NCBI RefSeq assembly: GCF_008831285.2
Contig: NC_045149.1
Location: forward strand, 1,304,001-1,368,000
Length of the DNA stretch: 64,000 nucleotides
Direction of reading: 5' to 3'
Source of the DNA: Nymphaea colorata
Lineage: Eukaryota > Streptophyta > Magnoliopsida > Nymphaeales > Nymphaeaceae
This document shows, piece after piece, positions 1 to 11,377 of this stretch (its first letter is position 1; every line of letters starts with the position of its first letter). Both the position numbers and the translations under genes were made by a program. The notes below the pieces were generated by a model, which searched no databases, was not told the origin of the DNA, and was given only the letters and a program-made list of their open reading frames with translations.

Positions 1-59
1 CAGGACTGCGACCATTTCATGGTGAGTTAAGGAAGGTTGCAACAACATTATCATGTCCT

Positions 60-470
60 ACCTGGGCATTAGTTGGAGGCATATCATCAGCACAACTCCT
101 ATTGTCTCCAAATGCAATTGAAGTTTCCACATTTCAACTGCATGTTCATAAAACTTCCATGATGCTGGGAGCCAATATTTCTTCTTGTCTCATTACTTCT
201 TTATATACTCTTTCCACACTTCATCATTTGCTTCTATCATTTTTTCAAGGTCTCAACCAAGTCCACTTGCGTTGAGCATTTTGTTCATCAATGTCAAATT
301 TGGTTTGACTCTTTTAAGTTTCTTTTTAATTTTGTCAAGTGCAAATGAAAACCTACATACTTGGATCATCCTTCATTCTACCTTCTTCATAGTAGTTCCC
401 TTTAACCCACCCCTGGTCTTCATTTTTGAAAGTCAGGTGTGCTCCAACATCTTGTAGACTTTTTGATACT
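60..470 (-). pseudogene. Decayed Myb/SANT-like ORF (Harbinger-type)
   Basis: Read on the minus strand, this stretch gives a broken frame containing ALDKIKKKLKRVK, then KMLNASGLG, then EANDEVWKEYIKK, followed after stops by a segment ending in FGDNRSCADDMPP. This order (long basic helix, short 'GLGWD'-like turn, 'APDEVWEEYIK'-like helix, then 'FGD..A' linker) is the layout of plant Myb/SANT-like DNA-binding domains found in PIF/Harbinger ORF1-type and L10-interacting MYB proteins. Several in-frame stops and shifts make it non-functional. The window edge cuts whatever lies to the left. No nuclease part is visible. The family call is by eye from remembered consensus. Confidence 0.45.
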
Positions 471-2260
471 TTAGGTGTTGCCATGTGTTCTTTAGATAGG
501 TTAATAATTATTTTGTTGTTTAGTTTCTTAGATTTTGTAAATTAGGTATTAAATCCTGTTTTGGAGTCAATTTTAAATTGCAAACTGGTTTCTAATAAGT
601 CCACAGTTTTCGCACAAGATTTTTACTGATGTTTACAGCTCATTATATTACATTATATCATGTTTCTTTGTGTTTTTCTGCTATGGCAGGTTCTATTTGT
701 GTTTGTTTTTTGTTATTGCTGTCAAACTTAGTTTAATATAGTTGTAGTTTACCTAGTTTATAGTAGTTGGTAGAGTGCAGAGTCACCAACTAGCACTTAC
801 AGGTCTGCCAACTAATATATACTTAATTTACAGTAGTTAACTCTAATTTTCCTGTTAATTCTTATTTTTCTAGATGTGATCAATGATTATCCTTCATGTG
901 GATCAGTTTTTGAGCAAAAAATTAGCTGTTAATCTTTAGTTATAGCTAATTTAATAGTTCAAACTGCTTTTTACTATTTTCAGGTTCTCTGTGTAGTGCA
1001 TAGATGTTCTACTTTGGTTTTCCCTGCATTTTATAGTAATTTTTCTTGTAATTTGATTTACTAGATAGTTATCTACTTGGTTAAGGTAGTTTTAACATGA
1101 AAAGGAGGCACTAATTACAATTTATACTTACGCTCTTTACTGCATGTTCCTGTTGTATGTATAGACTGTGAATGCTATTTGTTTTCTTTACTACAATTTT
1201 TACTATAATTTCCATTGTAGTTCAGCATATTTCATAGTTATTTTGTGTTTGAACTAATTTCTTTTGTGGAAACTAATTGTTAATTATTACATATAGCTAG
1301 TTTAAGAGTACGGACTGTTATTTATTATTTTGTTTGTTCTAGATAGAGAAGGTCCAAAATTAGTATTATGCTTTAGTTTTTACTGCATTTTTCTATAATT
1401 TATGTTGTAGTTTAGTAGGAAATATGATTATCTTTTGTTAAAAAAATAACTTTAGATGAAAATTAGCTGTTAATTAGTAGATATACCTAGTTTTGCATTT
1501 GCAAACTGTTCTAGAAAGATAAAGTACATGTTTACTTGAATGCTTGTGATGGTTATGCATTTCTTACTGTAGTTTGGTAGTTTAAATTATTCTTGAAAAT
1601 TCTTGTTTGTACTATTTAGTTGCTTAGTTTAGGATCATTTTGTATTCTAAAAACCTACGATAGTGGGTTGCATATTTTGAGTTCATGCTAGAGAAAACAA
1701 GTAAATTAGTCTAGGCTTGGTTTAGCCTGCATTCATCAAGTCTTAGACACTTTTGTCACCTAAGACACTAAACACTAGTTTGCATATCGCATTAGGAAAG
1801 AGCTAGCACACACATATACAAACTTATCATACAACATCTTGTTTTATATGTACAGACAACATTGTATAGTTGTCATTTTCTGTTTTAATGTATTATGCAA
1901 TTGAATGCTCTTGGACAATTCACAACCTGCTTGAGAGGAAAGTGGAGCAATGACAAGAAAATTGAAAGCCACACACATTGGAGAAGATCGTTGTGCCACT
2001 GAAGATCAAGGAGTTGTAGTGTCTTTAAAATGTTGCCACATCTAGATTTAGACTTTTTTTTTGTATTTTTTGACAAATACATCTTGTATAAGTTAAGCAC
2101 ATGTGCAATACTTTTACATGTGTTTGTGCAATAGAAGTATTCATTTGTGTATTGCAACCCTTGTTCTATCTTGATTTGACTTGAAGTTTCTAGGATATGA
2201 TTATCTAAATTGAGTTTCAAATAGTTGTTCCTAGAGTTCAACGTAGACTTGCCATTTGTG
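471..2260. other. AT-rich intergenic DNA, no gene seen
   Basis: T-rich, strongly AT-biased sequence with frequent stops on both strands. Short phrases such as 'tagtt' plus 'gtagttta' recur, giving the look of very old repeat DNA. No codon-like stretch, splice pattern or transposon terminus could be supported. Confidence 0.5.
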
Positions 2261-4620
2261 AAATCCAAAAAAAATATAAGTGGTGCATATTACATCAACT
2301 TTTTTGATTTTTTGATGTGAGAGATTTAAAATAGATTGAAAAATTGTATTCATACCCAAACTACTCCACTAAACAAACATCTTAATTTATCTATTAACAA
2401 TGTGTGTAGGGGATGGAAGTTTCCATTACCCTTCCATTTCTTGATGTTTTTCATAAAAACAACAATAAACAGACATAGAAAACTTAAATTTTTTTTGTTT
2501 CCACAAGTTAATTAGTTTCTATATCTCATTCATTGGAAGTATGACACCTTATATGACTTTGACACCTCCACCTATCCAGTACATAGCTCGCCTACATTTA
2601 GAACCTAGAAAATTAAATGTATCGATTGGAAATTTAACATATAACCATCAACATTGTGCCAGCTAAACCCAAGGAATCAAAAACCATTCCAACCTTGATC
2701 TCAGTAACAAAATTCGACTACAACCTAAAACTAAGGAGAGTGACCAAATTTTCCTTAGTTAATGCTTTTGCTTTCTTTCATGAAATAACATAACAAAAGG
2801 ACGACAAATGTTAAAATTGTACAAGTAATCAATTAGACCCACACACACACACACACACACACACAACATAAAAGATATAAATACTTGTTTCATTGACATG
2901 GTTCTTGAAACAAGCTTTGACCACTTAAAAATAGATATGAAAATGGTCCAAATGAAGTCCAAGCTGGAACCTTGGCTGTATAAAGAAATGGTTAAATCTA
3001 TACTTATTTTCTCATTTTCTTAAACTTCACCAAGCAAGGTCAATTAGTAAAATTTCTTAATAAATATGAATTTATTTATCAATGTCAAATGATTTTGATT
3101 CAAAAAAAGAAAAAAATACCACAACAAAAAAACAAAAAGCCACTTACCACTTCTAAGTTATTGTAAGGGAAAATTTATACCTATAGTTTTTAGTTGTGAA
3201 GGCATTAAAAGAATCTTGAGCATACGAATGACAGAGGGGTTCAATAAGTATCCTGAATAGAAAAAGAATCACAATATGCCCTTTAATCTTCTTCTTAACA
3301 TTGAAGTAAATAGAAAATAATGAAAACTTCACAAAAAAAAATAAAAACGAGAAAAAGGAAAACAAAACACATCAGTAGTTGCTGCCGACTTCAGCAGCCA
3401 CTAAGACTTAAAAAATCAACTCTCACTAATCGAAGCACACATAATATACTAAACATATAAGGCAAATAGTCACTTAGTCATAAAAGTGAATCACGTTCTT
3501 TTTTTTTTTGAAAAAAGGAAATAGAAAATAAGATGAAGGTAAAAGGGATACTACAAACATGAAGAGAGAATAAAACATACCTCTAAGAATGTTGCTGGTG
3601 TCAATGACTGCAGGCAACACAATCGATAGAAAAGAAAAAGATGGCAAGGTAGAAAACTAGAGAGAAAGAGGGTCAAACAATGCTATGAGAGAAACAAAAA
3701 GAGATGAGAATAGGATCTCACTTGGAAAGAGCTTTTCAAGGGGATGAAGAACATGAATGGATCTCCTTGTGGCAATGAAGATGATCACAATACCAATAGC
3801 AAGAATGGAGGGACATAGTGAGCAATAAAAAAGTTGGGGAGAAGGGCATATGGAGCAGTGGGAAAGGGAGAGAGAGAGAGTATGCAAGAGAGGAAGGGGT
3901 GATATGGAGGAGGAGGAAGAAGAGGGCTTGAGGGTGGTTTGAGCAAGGGGCAGGAGATGCTCTCAACCATCCTATTGCATATGTTTTGAAGATTACCTCA
4001 GAATAGAATGGAACAACGGGTAATTTATACCCCCTATCCAGCCATCCGCGTTGTTTACTCTATACAATAGATAACCTTTGTTCAGAAAAAAAAATTAATG
4101 GAATCCACATATTTCATTCTATGCCTTTTGTGGCCATCAAATAACCTCTAAATGCATTGTATACATGAAATTATCTTCTCTCACTTGTATTTATTATTTT
4201 TTGCAGATATACACAATCACTAACCAGCAGTATAACATAAATAGTTCCACCAAGAATACACCACTTATCAATTTTGCTTTTATTTTAAGTACAATTCCAC
4301 CATCCCAAGCACTTCACCTCATTCTTGCCAACATTGTCATATGATAAACTCTAATTTCATCCATCATCTCAACAATTTGAAGCGACCTATATTTTCTCAT
4401 CACATTATTAAAAAATTTACTGGCATTATTTGTGTTCACTTCGATGTAATATCCTTTTCAAAAGTAGCTCTTTTCCAAAATTGTCTCTCAATTATATCCA
4501 ACCAATTCCAAGCATGAACATTGATTCTTTTAATGTTGTCTAATATCTAGAAAATGAAGAAAAATTTGATAAAATCATATGTGTAAAAAAATTGTACAAT
4601 ACAAATGATGGTATTATATT
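2261..4620. other. Intergenic DNA with simple repeats
   Basis: No supported gene. It holds a (CA)n microsatellite at about 2839-2865 and a purine-rich block at about 3655-3965 (GAGAGA-type runs). The open minus-strand frames across the purine block are low-complexity Ser/Leu/Pro and overlap each other in several frames, which is expected of a CT-rich strand rather than a protein. Confidence 0.5.
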
Positions 4621-4625
4621 ATATT

Positions 4626-4626
<1 letters not shown>

Positions 4627-4700
<74 letters not shown>
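4627..4700. repeat. (TA)n(GA)n compound microsatellite
   Basis: About 44 bp of TA repeats run directly into 30 bp of GA repeats. The same TA-then-GA arrangement recurs at 20421-20475 and 51967-52093. Confidence 0.95.
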
Positions 4701-4702
<2 letters not shown>

Positions 4703-7180
4703 TAACTTCACTGCATTCAAACACATGTACCACACATACACTATCTCTCTAGGTTAAGCCAAGTCTATAAGGGAGTGATTGGCATCTGTATTAAATGAAT
4801 TTGTCCTCCATTTCTCTAAGACATCATGATAATGATGAAGAAATACATGAATCAAACTCATAGTTTTCTCACCTCATTCACGTAAACAGTGTTTTCATTT
4901 CATGATTTTGGTATTCATCATTTTGATGTTAAACGCTTTAGTAGTATAGCTTATTCCCAAGATTAAACCGTTTCAATTTTCCTAAATATCTCAAAAGTGC
5001 ACAAACCAAATGCAGCAGAGTCTCAACTCATAAAAGGCAAGGGATGATGCTTTTGGCACAAAACTTTGCAACAGCATATTTCAGGATTTCATTCGATCAA
5101 CAACTCCTAATAATCAGCACTCATGGGAAATCCACCTTTGTCATTGAAGGATTATTTTATGAAAACTGGATCACAAGGTGTTGCTTTCCATGTCTACTGG
5201 TCAATTATTTTAAAATTAATATAAAATTGAACTAAAATTTTTGCGTTAGTTCAATCTAAAAAACCCGTGTTATTTGTTTCTTGAGAAATGGTTCATAAAT
5301 CTTGACTATGTAGAACAAAGAAATGATATAATAGTTTGCACCTAACCTTGCATCCACCAAGCTCGGGCAAAAATTGACTCTATCTATGCATTACAACATG
5401 ATAAGAAGCACGGCTATCAAATCAACTATTGATTTTAACCAAATGTTAAACAAGATGGAAAAAAAGACAATGAGACTAACAGGAAAACTTCATTTTTCAC
5501 CTAGCTCTTGTTGCCAAGGTTTAGTGTTTACAAGAGTATAAAGCAGCCATTAAAGGGACAACGAAGAGCTACTATTCTTCTTGCAAGAATAACAAGGACT
5601 ATGATATCCATAAGTCATACAAAAACTAGATGAAATGGCATCCCAACAAAAACCCCTATCAATAAGGCACAAAAGCGAAATCCAAGCTGATATTTGAAGT
5701 CCACGATGTGTCATTAACAATTGACAAGGAATATCTGAGCGTGCGTCTATGTTCTGGAGCTCCAGTTTTGCAGAGAATGGAGAAAAACATCTGGTGCATG
5801 ACATCCCAGTTCTTTTGCTTTTGTTTCTATTGAATGAGGGATGCGAAACTATAGGACAGAAAACTCAACTTGCCAACTTTTTTTTGTCTTCTTGTTCTTT
5901 TGAGTGTGTTCCATTGACGAGATTGTGAAAGATTTTGAACGACCCCTAAAAATGTGCCATCACCTAATTAGAGTTAGGGTATATGATCAACCAAAATAAA
6001 CCTTGTTTTGCCTCCATGTTTAATTTGCTAAGAAACATGGGGAAAATGTGTAGTTTTCAATCGAATAAATAGCAAGAGTCAAGTGCTAACCTGTGGGCAA
6101 GGGTCGATTAGAGATTTTTGTAATGCCTTTTCCATCAAATCCATCAACTGGCACTGCCAGGTAGAGGAAGAGGTTGTCAGCTTCAATTGCCATGAGCCAG
6201 ATTAAAATCTGGTTGTTTTAATCGTGAACAAAGTTGTCTTCTCTTTGGAGAAAGAACCTTGTCTATTTCAATCGTCGGGAGCTGGATTAAAAACTAGTTG
6301 TTTTAGTGAGGAAGAAAAGCTTTCTTCCTTGGATGCTTCGATAGATTTTTAATGTTGGAAGGAGACATAGAGCAGAGGCCTCAATTGGAAGAGAGCTCGT
6401 CGGGACAATTGAAGAAGGCAGTTTAGTATCTTACTTAACATAGAAAGGGTTGTTTGGTACATCCATGAATCACTTATCGGTTTGTGTCCAAGAACGTAAT
6501 GAAGACGATCATTTGTGAATTATTTGTTAAACAAGCGGCTGTTTATTGTGCTTCAATTGTTGAGTGGAGCTTTGTAGATTGCTCCTTTGTTGGGGTTGTT
6601 ACACAAGTAGTTCAGCCATAATTGAGCAGAACCAGAATAAACATTTCATATCTTATTCATGATGAAACGTGCACATTGTAAAATATGGGAGTCCTAAGTC
6701 ATACTTTTTAATTAGATTGGAATGAGTTTATATGCTCTCATGTAGAATGAGCCGTGCCTGGTCCATCCGCATGGTGGGACATCAGACCCTCCTTTATAAC
6801 AAATAGAAAATAGAGACTTCAAAATTTGGTGTATGCTAGTCATGAAGTAGAGCAATCCGACAAAAATGACCAGCTAAGAAATGTTGATTGCTATTCCTAA
6901 ATAGTTCAAATGCCTTCATCTAGGTACCCGACAAGTTAGACTGGTCTTTGGCAAGTCTAATTGAGGACTTGTAAGGCATGGATTTGCAAGGTATATTTCT
7001 AACATATAAACGTTACTTGTTGGTCTTGTGAGTCTATCGTTGCATGCTATCATTGGAGCACAAAAAGTCTACATTTTAGAAATGTAAATATGGAAGCGTG
7101 ACATTACTAAATAACATGGGTCTAATGACCTCGTTATGAGAATATGATTGTGATTTTTCTATATTGTGATGATATCTGAA
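4701..7180. other. Intergenic DNA, no gene seen
   Basis: No coding region could be supported. Two imperfect copies of a ~45-bp phrase (a 'gattaaa..ctggttgtttta' core) sit near 6181-6225 and 6270-6315. Short frames at 5044-5235 and 5550-5804 have no recognisable motif and no splice context. Confidence 0.4.
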
Positions 7181-7189
7181 CAAAAAACT

Positions 7190-7743
7190 CTGAGGAATGT
7201 AAGTAAACCATGTAATCAAGTAAACAATAAGGATGTAAGTTTTCATACTTACATGGTTCGGTTGATGAAGCCTACATCCATGATCCCTTATTTTTCTCTT
7301 TATCTCTAAGACCAGACGTTTCCATTTAATAATAATGAGATTACATGATTCTCTTTAGAATTAGAAATAGTTCTACATTTGGTGAGATAGGACTTGGATA
7401 TGCTAGATTTACCAAATTGTTGTCATATGCTTGATGTACTGAATTTGTATCACGTGCTTTAACATCCCTCTGCAAACTCAATGGTGGTGGCTTGACTATT
7501 AAGTTTGGACAATAGAACTTCAAACTAATGCACAAGCAAGGTCTTAGTAAATAGATCAACTAGCTGATGAGAAATAGGCATGTGGCGAAGAATCCATGCT
7601 ACTTCTCTAATAAAACACTGAACATCAATTTCAATGTGTTTGTTGTGTTGATGAAAAACTATATGAGTAGATGCAGACATGGCTAAGAGATTGTCAGACC
7701 ATGGTTTAAGAGGGGAAATGTGAGAAATCCCAACTCTTGGAGG
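7190..7743 (-). mobile_element. Ty1/copia remnant: RNase H end and LTR piece
   Basis: On the minus strand the frame reads PWSDNLLAMSAST, then VFHQHNKHIEIDVQCFIRE, then ISHQLVDLFTKTLL, and finally a PLSLQRDVK-like tail. These match the copia RNase H pattern (WCDN..A, NPVFHERTKHIEID.HF.RE, DQLADIFTKAL, SLRGDV). Downstream on the minus strand, about 7180-7300 holds a 'ggatgtaggc...ccgaacca' phrase typical of copia LTRs. Stops after TKTLLVH show it is dead. The frame resumes at 10493 after the hAT element, so this and 10493-11150 are one copia copy. Confidence 0.8.
7736..7743. repeat. hAT target-site duplication, left copy
   Basis: CTTGGAGG immediately precedes the left terminus (TAGGGCTGCAC) and is repeated exactly at 10493-10500. 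Eight-bp duplications are the rule for hAT transposons. Confidence 0.92.
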
Positions 7744-7994
7744 TAGGGCTGCACAATGAATCGAGCCATCTCGGGCTCGACTCGAACTCGCTCGAGAAAG
7801 CTCGGCTCAAGCTTGACTCGTTTATAAATGAGTCGAGTTCGAGCTCACACTTAAACTTGAAACTATAAATGAGTCGAGTTCGAGTTGCAAGAACCCGACT
7901 AGTTTAAACTCGACTCGACTCGTTATTTAACTGAATCGTATAAACCGGTTCCTCCGGTTCACCAGTTTAGGGTTAAAACTGTTTACCGAGGGCC

Positions 7995-8317
7995 AACATA
8001 TATATACATCTTTATCTTCCGTCTTTCAAACTAATCTCTCTCTTCCATCTGCTCTTTCTTTTCTCGACTTCTCGTCTTCCCTCTTCCGTCGACCACAACG
8101 ACCAGACAAGAGATGACAATCCTTTGCCTTTGGTCTTCCGTGTTCCGTCTTTAGTCTCTTCCCATCAAACATCTTCCTTCCTGTCTGGCGTCTTCCCTCT
8201 TCCATTAACCACATGACCACCTTTCTAGGCTCTTCACCTGCTCACCGCTGCATGGCCTGCATAAGCAAGGCAGCACCACCATCCAGCATCCGGCCATAGG
8301 CCACCGGCATTCCAGAG
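7995..8317 (+). promoter_or_regulatory. Possible promoter and leader exon inside hAT element
   Basis: A TATATATACAT box near 7998-8010 is followed by CT-rich sequence resembling a plant 5' leader, then by a splice-donor-like CAGAG/GTAAGAT at 8317/8318. The next good acceptor (TTGTTACAG, ending 8568) opens the HIRA-like exon. This would make a chimeric transcription unit. The arrangement is seen; promoter activity and splicing are inferred. Confidence 0.35.
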
Positions 8318-8568
8318 GTAAGATCGAGTGCTTTGGTTTTTGTTTTTGCTGTCTTATGAGCTGCATTTGGGAGGAGGAAGGGTTTGTAAGCACCGAATAT
8401 TGTCTTTTATGTTCCTGTATCCTGCTATTTAGTTGATGTCATTAATTAATGGCTTTGTCTCTATGATGATCTTGTTAGCAATATGTGTACAATAAAGATA
8501 GTCTAGAGACTCCCTACTTAACAACATCAGATTCTGATATCTATATGATATGAAATGATTGTTACAGG

Positions 8569-10147
8569 ACTTTGACCGATGATGGTGTGCAGACTAGGGC
8601 ACATCTGGAAGCACAGCTTGCTTCTTCCTTAGCTTTGAAATCACCTAATGAATATCGCCAATGCCTCCTCTCCTATATTTGATTTTTTGCCAAGTTATTA
8701 CTTTGTTATTCATTTTTATATTTTGAATGTTTCTTTTCATGTAATGGTAAACTTTTTTTCTTGCATTAGATCATCTGTGGTTGTTCTTGTTATATTTTCC
8801 TAGTCACTTACCAAATTGGTACTCTCAAATTTCTGTATAACTACAGAAGGATGTTATCGATGCTTCTAACTATCTTTGTTGATATCTTACTACAGGATTA
8901 AAATGAATTTCGTCTTGATAAAGCTACTTGTGCCATGGTCCACTTCACATGTCCATGATTCCTTTTTTTTTAGAAAGAAAAATAGATTGCTGGAGAACGT
9001 GGTTGGATGATTGTTTTTCTCAAGGGATGTGCTTATATTCTAAGATCAGAGCATAATTATTTGTTGCTCACAAGATGGTAATGAAAGAATATCATGTGGC
9101 TTGGTTTAACTTTATATTTTCTTAATGATAGTTCTGCATACTACAAACTCTGGCTTGGGTTGTGACCTTACAAAGAGAAGGTGCGATCACTGTTATACTT
9201 CTATTGCATTGTCAGTGATTTGCTAGTATCTGCAAAAAGGATGCAGGCTTTTTATTAGTGCAGATCATTCAAGTTGTGTTTTCTATATCTTGGACCTCTC
9301 TTGTGAAATGCTTTGCTTTAGTTGTGGATGTATTCTGCTTATTAAATGTTTTTCATTAGTTCCCTAAGTGGAGAGATTGGTTTTCATTGTATGTCCTTCC
9401 TTCCTCCTTTTTTAACCTTCATCTTTTGATATCATTTTACATTACAGGTGGATGTGTGTGAAAGGCCTAAAGGTGCCTATGTTTTATAGAACTTTTACTT
9501 GCTTAGCTTCATTCCATCTTGATTTTGTTACATGAGAATTGCTTTTCTAACAGAAATAGAAAAAGTTTGGAGAACGTTCTGCAATTCTTTTGTTTATGTT
9601 ATTTCTTTTTTTTTCAAACAGGGAAGCAGATGAGCCACACTTGAGAGAAGTATGTGAGAAATTTCTTGGTCCTCCCACTAGCATGGTTGATTATGCTACT
9701 TCTATACTGCAAAACCCTGCATGGGATCATTTTGTGCTTGTAAAACATCATTCACCAATATTTCTGTTTATGTGTCTCCTGTTAAACATGTTCATGCATG
9801 TGCACATGCAGCAAGGCACTCACAAACACATATAGGCACACATGAACAGGTGCAGACATGCACATGTATGCAGCAAGATGCAAGTTTTCTAGAACTACAG
9901 CCTACCACTTGTTTTGTTGCTTTTACTGTTGTGAATGAAGGGAATGAAAAAGCCCAAACTCCTTAGAGAAGACATCCTTCCAGTAATGGCATCAAGCAAA
10001 AAAGTGCAGCAACTTCTCAATGAGTTCATGGATCTACTGTCCGAGTACGAAAACGATGCCAATGAGACAAACACTGAGCAGGGAGATTCAGTGCTTTCTA
10101 AGCATGAATCTACAAATTTTTTAGTATGCTGCATTAGTGTTGTCTAA
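8569..10147 (+). pseudogene. HIRA: Captured HIRA C-terminal exons (histone chaperone)
   Basis: Three exon-like blocks lie in order and on one strand. About 8569-8700 reads [20 protein letters not shown] then [13 protein letters not shown]; 9622-9739 reads EADEPHLREVCEKFLGPPTS to AWDHFVL; 9941-10147 reads [19 protein letters not shown] then [18 protein letters not shown] and ends in a stop. Acceptors (TTACAG, CAAACAG, GAATGAAG) and a donor (CTT/GTAAAAC) keep the frame across the joins. HIRA is the WD40 chaperone that deposits histone H3.3; these blocks match the conserved C-terminal region of plant HIRA, without the WD40 propeller. A TGA at 8680-8682 replaces the expected Arg codon of SYIRFLA, so the first block is broken. 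Retained introns mean the capture was from genomic DNA, not mRNA. Confidence rests on remembered family sequence. Confidence 0.8.
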
Positions 10148-10234
10148 ATCCATTTCCAAACTAATATATTTACCCTTGCTTCCCATTGTAATATGGATAA
10201 AGAAACTGCAAATTGGGCATCAAATAATTTGCAA

Positions 10235-10485
10235 CGTGAACAAAAAAAAAAAGTTAAACGAGTTAGAATTTGCAATGTGAACCAAAGAACAAGCTAAACG
10301 AGTTAAAACAAGCTAAACAAGTTAAAACGAGCTAAACGAGTTAACTAGTTAAATGAGTTAATGACTAACGAGTTCATTGAGCTAAACGAGTCGAGCTTGA
10401 GCTTGACTTTGTGTAGTCGAGTCGAGCTCGAGTATTTTTAGCCGAGTCGAGCTGGCCAAGCTCGGGCTCAGCTCGGCTCGTGTGC
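10235..10485. repeat. Right subterminal repeats of hAT element
   Basis: At least six units related to 'agctaaacgagttaaaac' (period about 17 bp) run from about 10245 to 10395, followed by clustered GAGTCGAGCT words up to the right terminus. The left end carries matching CTCGA clusters at 7763-7925. Confidence 0.8.
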
Positions 10486-10492
10486 AGCCCTA

Positions 10493-10500
10493 CTTGGAGG
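10493..10500. repeat. hAT target-site duplication, right copy
   Basis: CTTGGAGG directly follows the right terminus, identical to 7736-7743. Confidence 0.92.
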
Positions 10501-11150
10501 GGATAATAGACCTAAAGGAGTTCAAATGGTTTTGGCAACTATGTTTTGCTCCTTAGAACTCCAAGGCATGATATCGGGGCCAGGAAGATTGCATATACCC
10601 AGTTGATTTTCAATCCAATGGACACATAGCCCAATCATCATCAGGAAATGCTATGAGTCCACAGGCTTAGAGGGCTGAATAAGTAACCTGAAGTGTATGA
10701 TGTATTTGACAAATCACGGAATGTTTTCTACTATCATCCAATGGTAATTTGTAAGTAGATGTATGAATATAATTGGTATGTATTATTAACTAGAAAGGTA
10801 GAACCACATGAGTAAGAGTGGGACGTTGCAACTACAATTCTTCAATACAAGGTACGATTATGAAATTTCAACCCAAAGTCTAGAGTGAGAGCAATTGATG
10901 GAGACATATGTGTGGTTACAAGCTTGCTTCCCATCATAGAAGCTCATTTGAGAATATCAAAAACATACTTCCTCAAGGGAATACGTTGAGATGTATTATT
11001 TATTATCTTCAATGCCAACAAGAAGTGCAAGTAACTAGATCTTTAATTGCGAATGTCTTGCTCAACTTAATAATTAAGGAATGATATGGAAGGAGCTGCT
11101 TGCAACAAGAAATTCATTATCAAGATGTATGCTATTAGATTGAATTTCCG
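10493..11150 (-). mobile_element. Ty1/copia remnant: RT end and RNase H start
   Basis: Minus-strand frames, in 5' to 3' order: KYVFDILK..MMGSKLVTTHM (compare KYALDLLKR.GM.GCKPVDTPM of copia reverse transcriptase); then LLIQPSKPVDS, MMIGLCVHWIENQLGICNLP and GPDIMPWSSKEQNIVAKTI (compare DADWAGC.DDRKSTSGYC.FLG, LISWSSKKQ.TVARSS). The frame continues across the hAT insertion into 7743-7190. Many stops and frameshifts show age. Nothing recognisable as the earlier pol domains was found to its right, where the 11378 MITE begins after about 230 bp of unassigned DNA. Confidence 0.75.
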
Positions 11151-11377
11151 AAAGAATTAAAAAAAAAAATGATGCAGGAGATAGTAAACCTAGTGGCAAG
11201 AAGCACCTTACTTAGTTTTAGGTACCAAGCACAGAAACCTATTTACCTGCTTTTATGTGATGAAACTAAGGTATGTTCGTCCAACAACCGATCTTTTGGG
11301 TAGGTGCTATGGTGACCAAGCATCCGTGGCCTAATGCAAATGAACCATAATTGGTCAGGGCAGGTAGAGCCGAGCAC

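Larger units (their letters stand above)
7744..10492 (+). mobile_element. Non-autonomous hAT element carrying gene fragments (Pack-hAT)
   Basis: A complete 2,749-bp element. The left end TAGGGCTGCACA and the right end TGTGCAGCCCTA are perfect inverted termini, and both are flanked by CTTGGAGG. Both subterminal zones (about 7763-7925 and 10235-10485) are dense in CTCGA/GAGCT words and in tandem 'gctaaacgagttaaa' units, as expected of transposase-binding regions. No hAT transposase frame (no BED finger, no RNase H-like core, no C-terminal dimerisation motif) is present, so mobilisation would need a transposase from elsewhere. The cargo between the ends is a leader-like segment (about 7995-8317) and exons with introns from the 3' end of a HIRA gene (8569-10147). 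It lies inside the RNase H region of a copia remnant, so it is younger than that copy. Confidence 0.92.

Noticed and set aside
1-180. hAT transposase C-terminus on the plus strand (a GELRKVATTLSCPTW phrase)
   Set aside because: The diagnostic SSGCERNWS step is absent, and the minus-strand Myb/SANT-like reading of the adjoining bases fits better.
3657-3970. Three overlapping minus-strand frames
   Set aside because: Low-complexity CT-rich strand read in three frames; no motif and no codon bias.
9590-9966. Separate small genes in the hAT cargo
   Set aside because: The frames run past splice sites; the coding-like parts are better explained as HIRA exons 9622-9739 and 9941-10147 with introns between.
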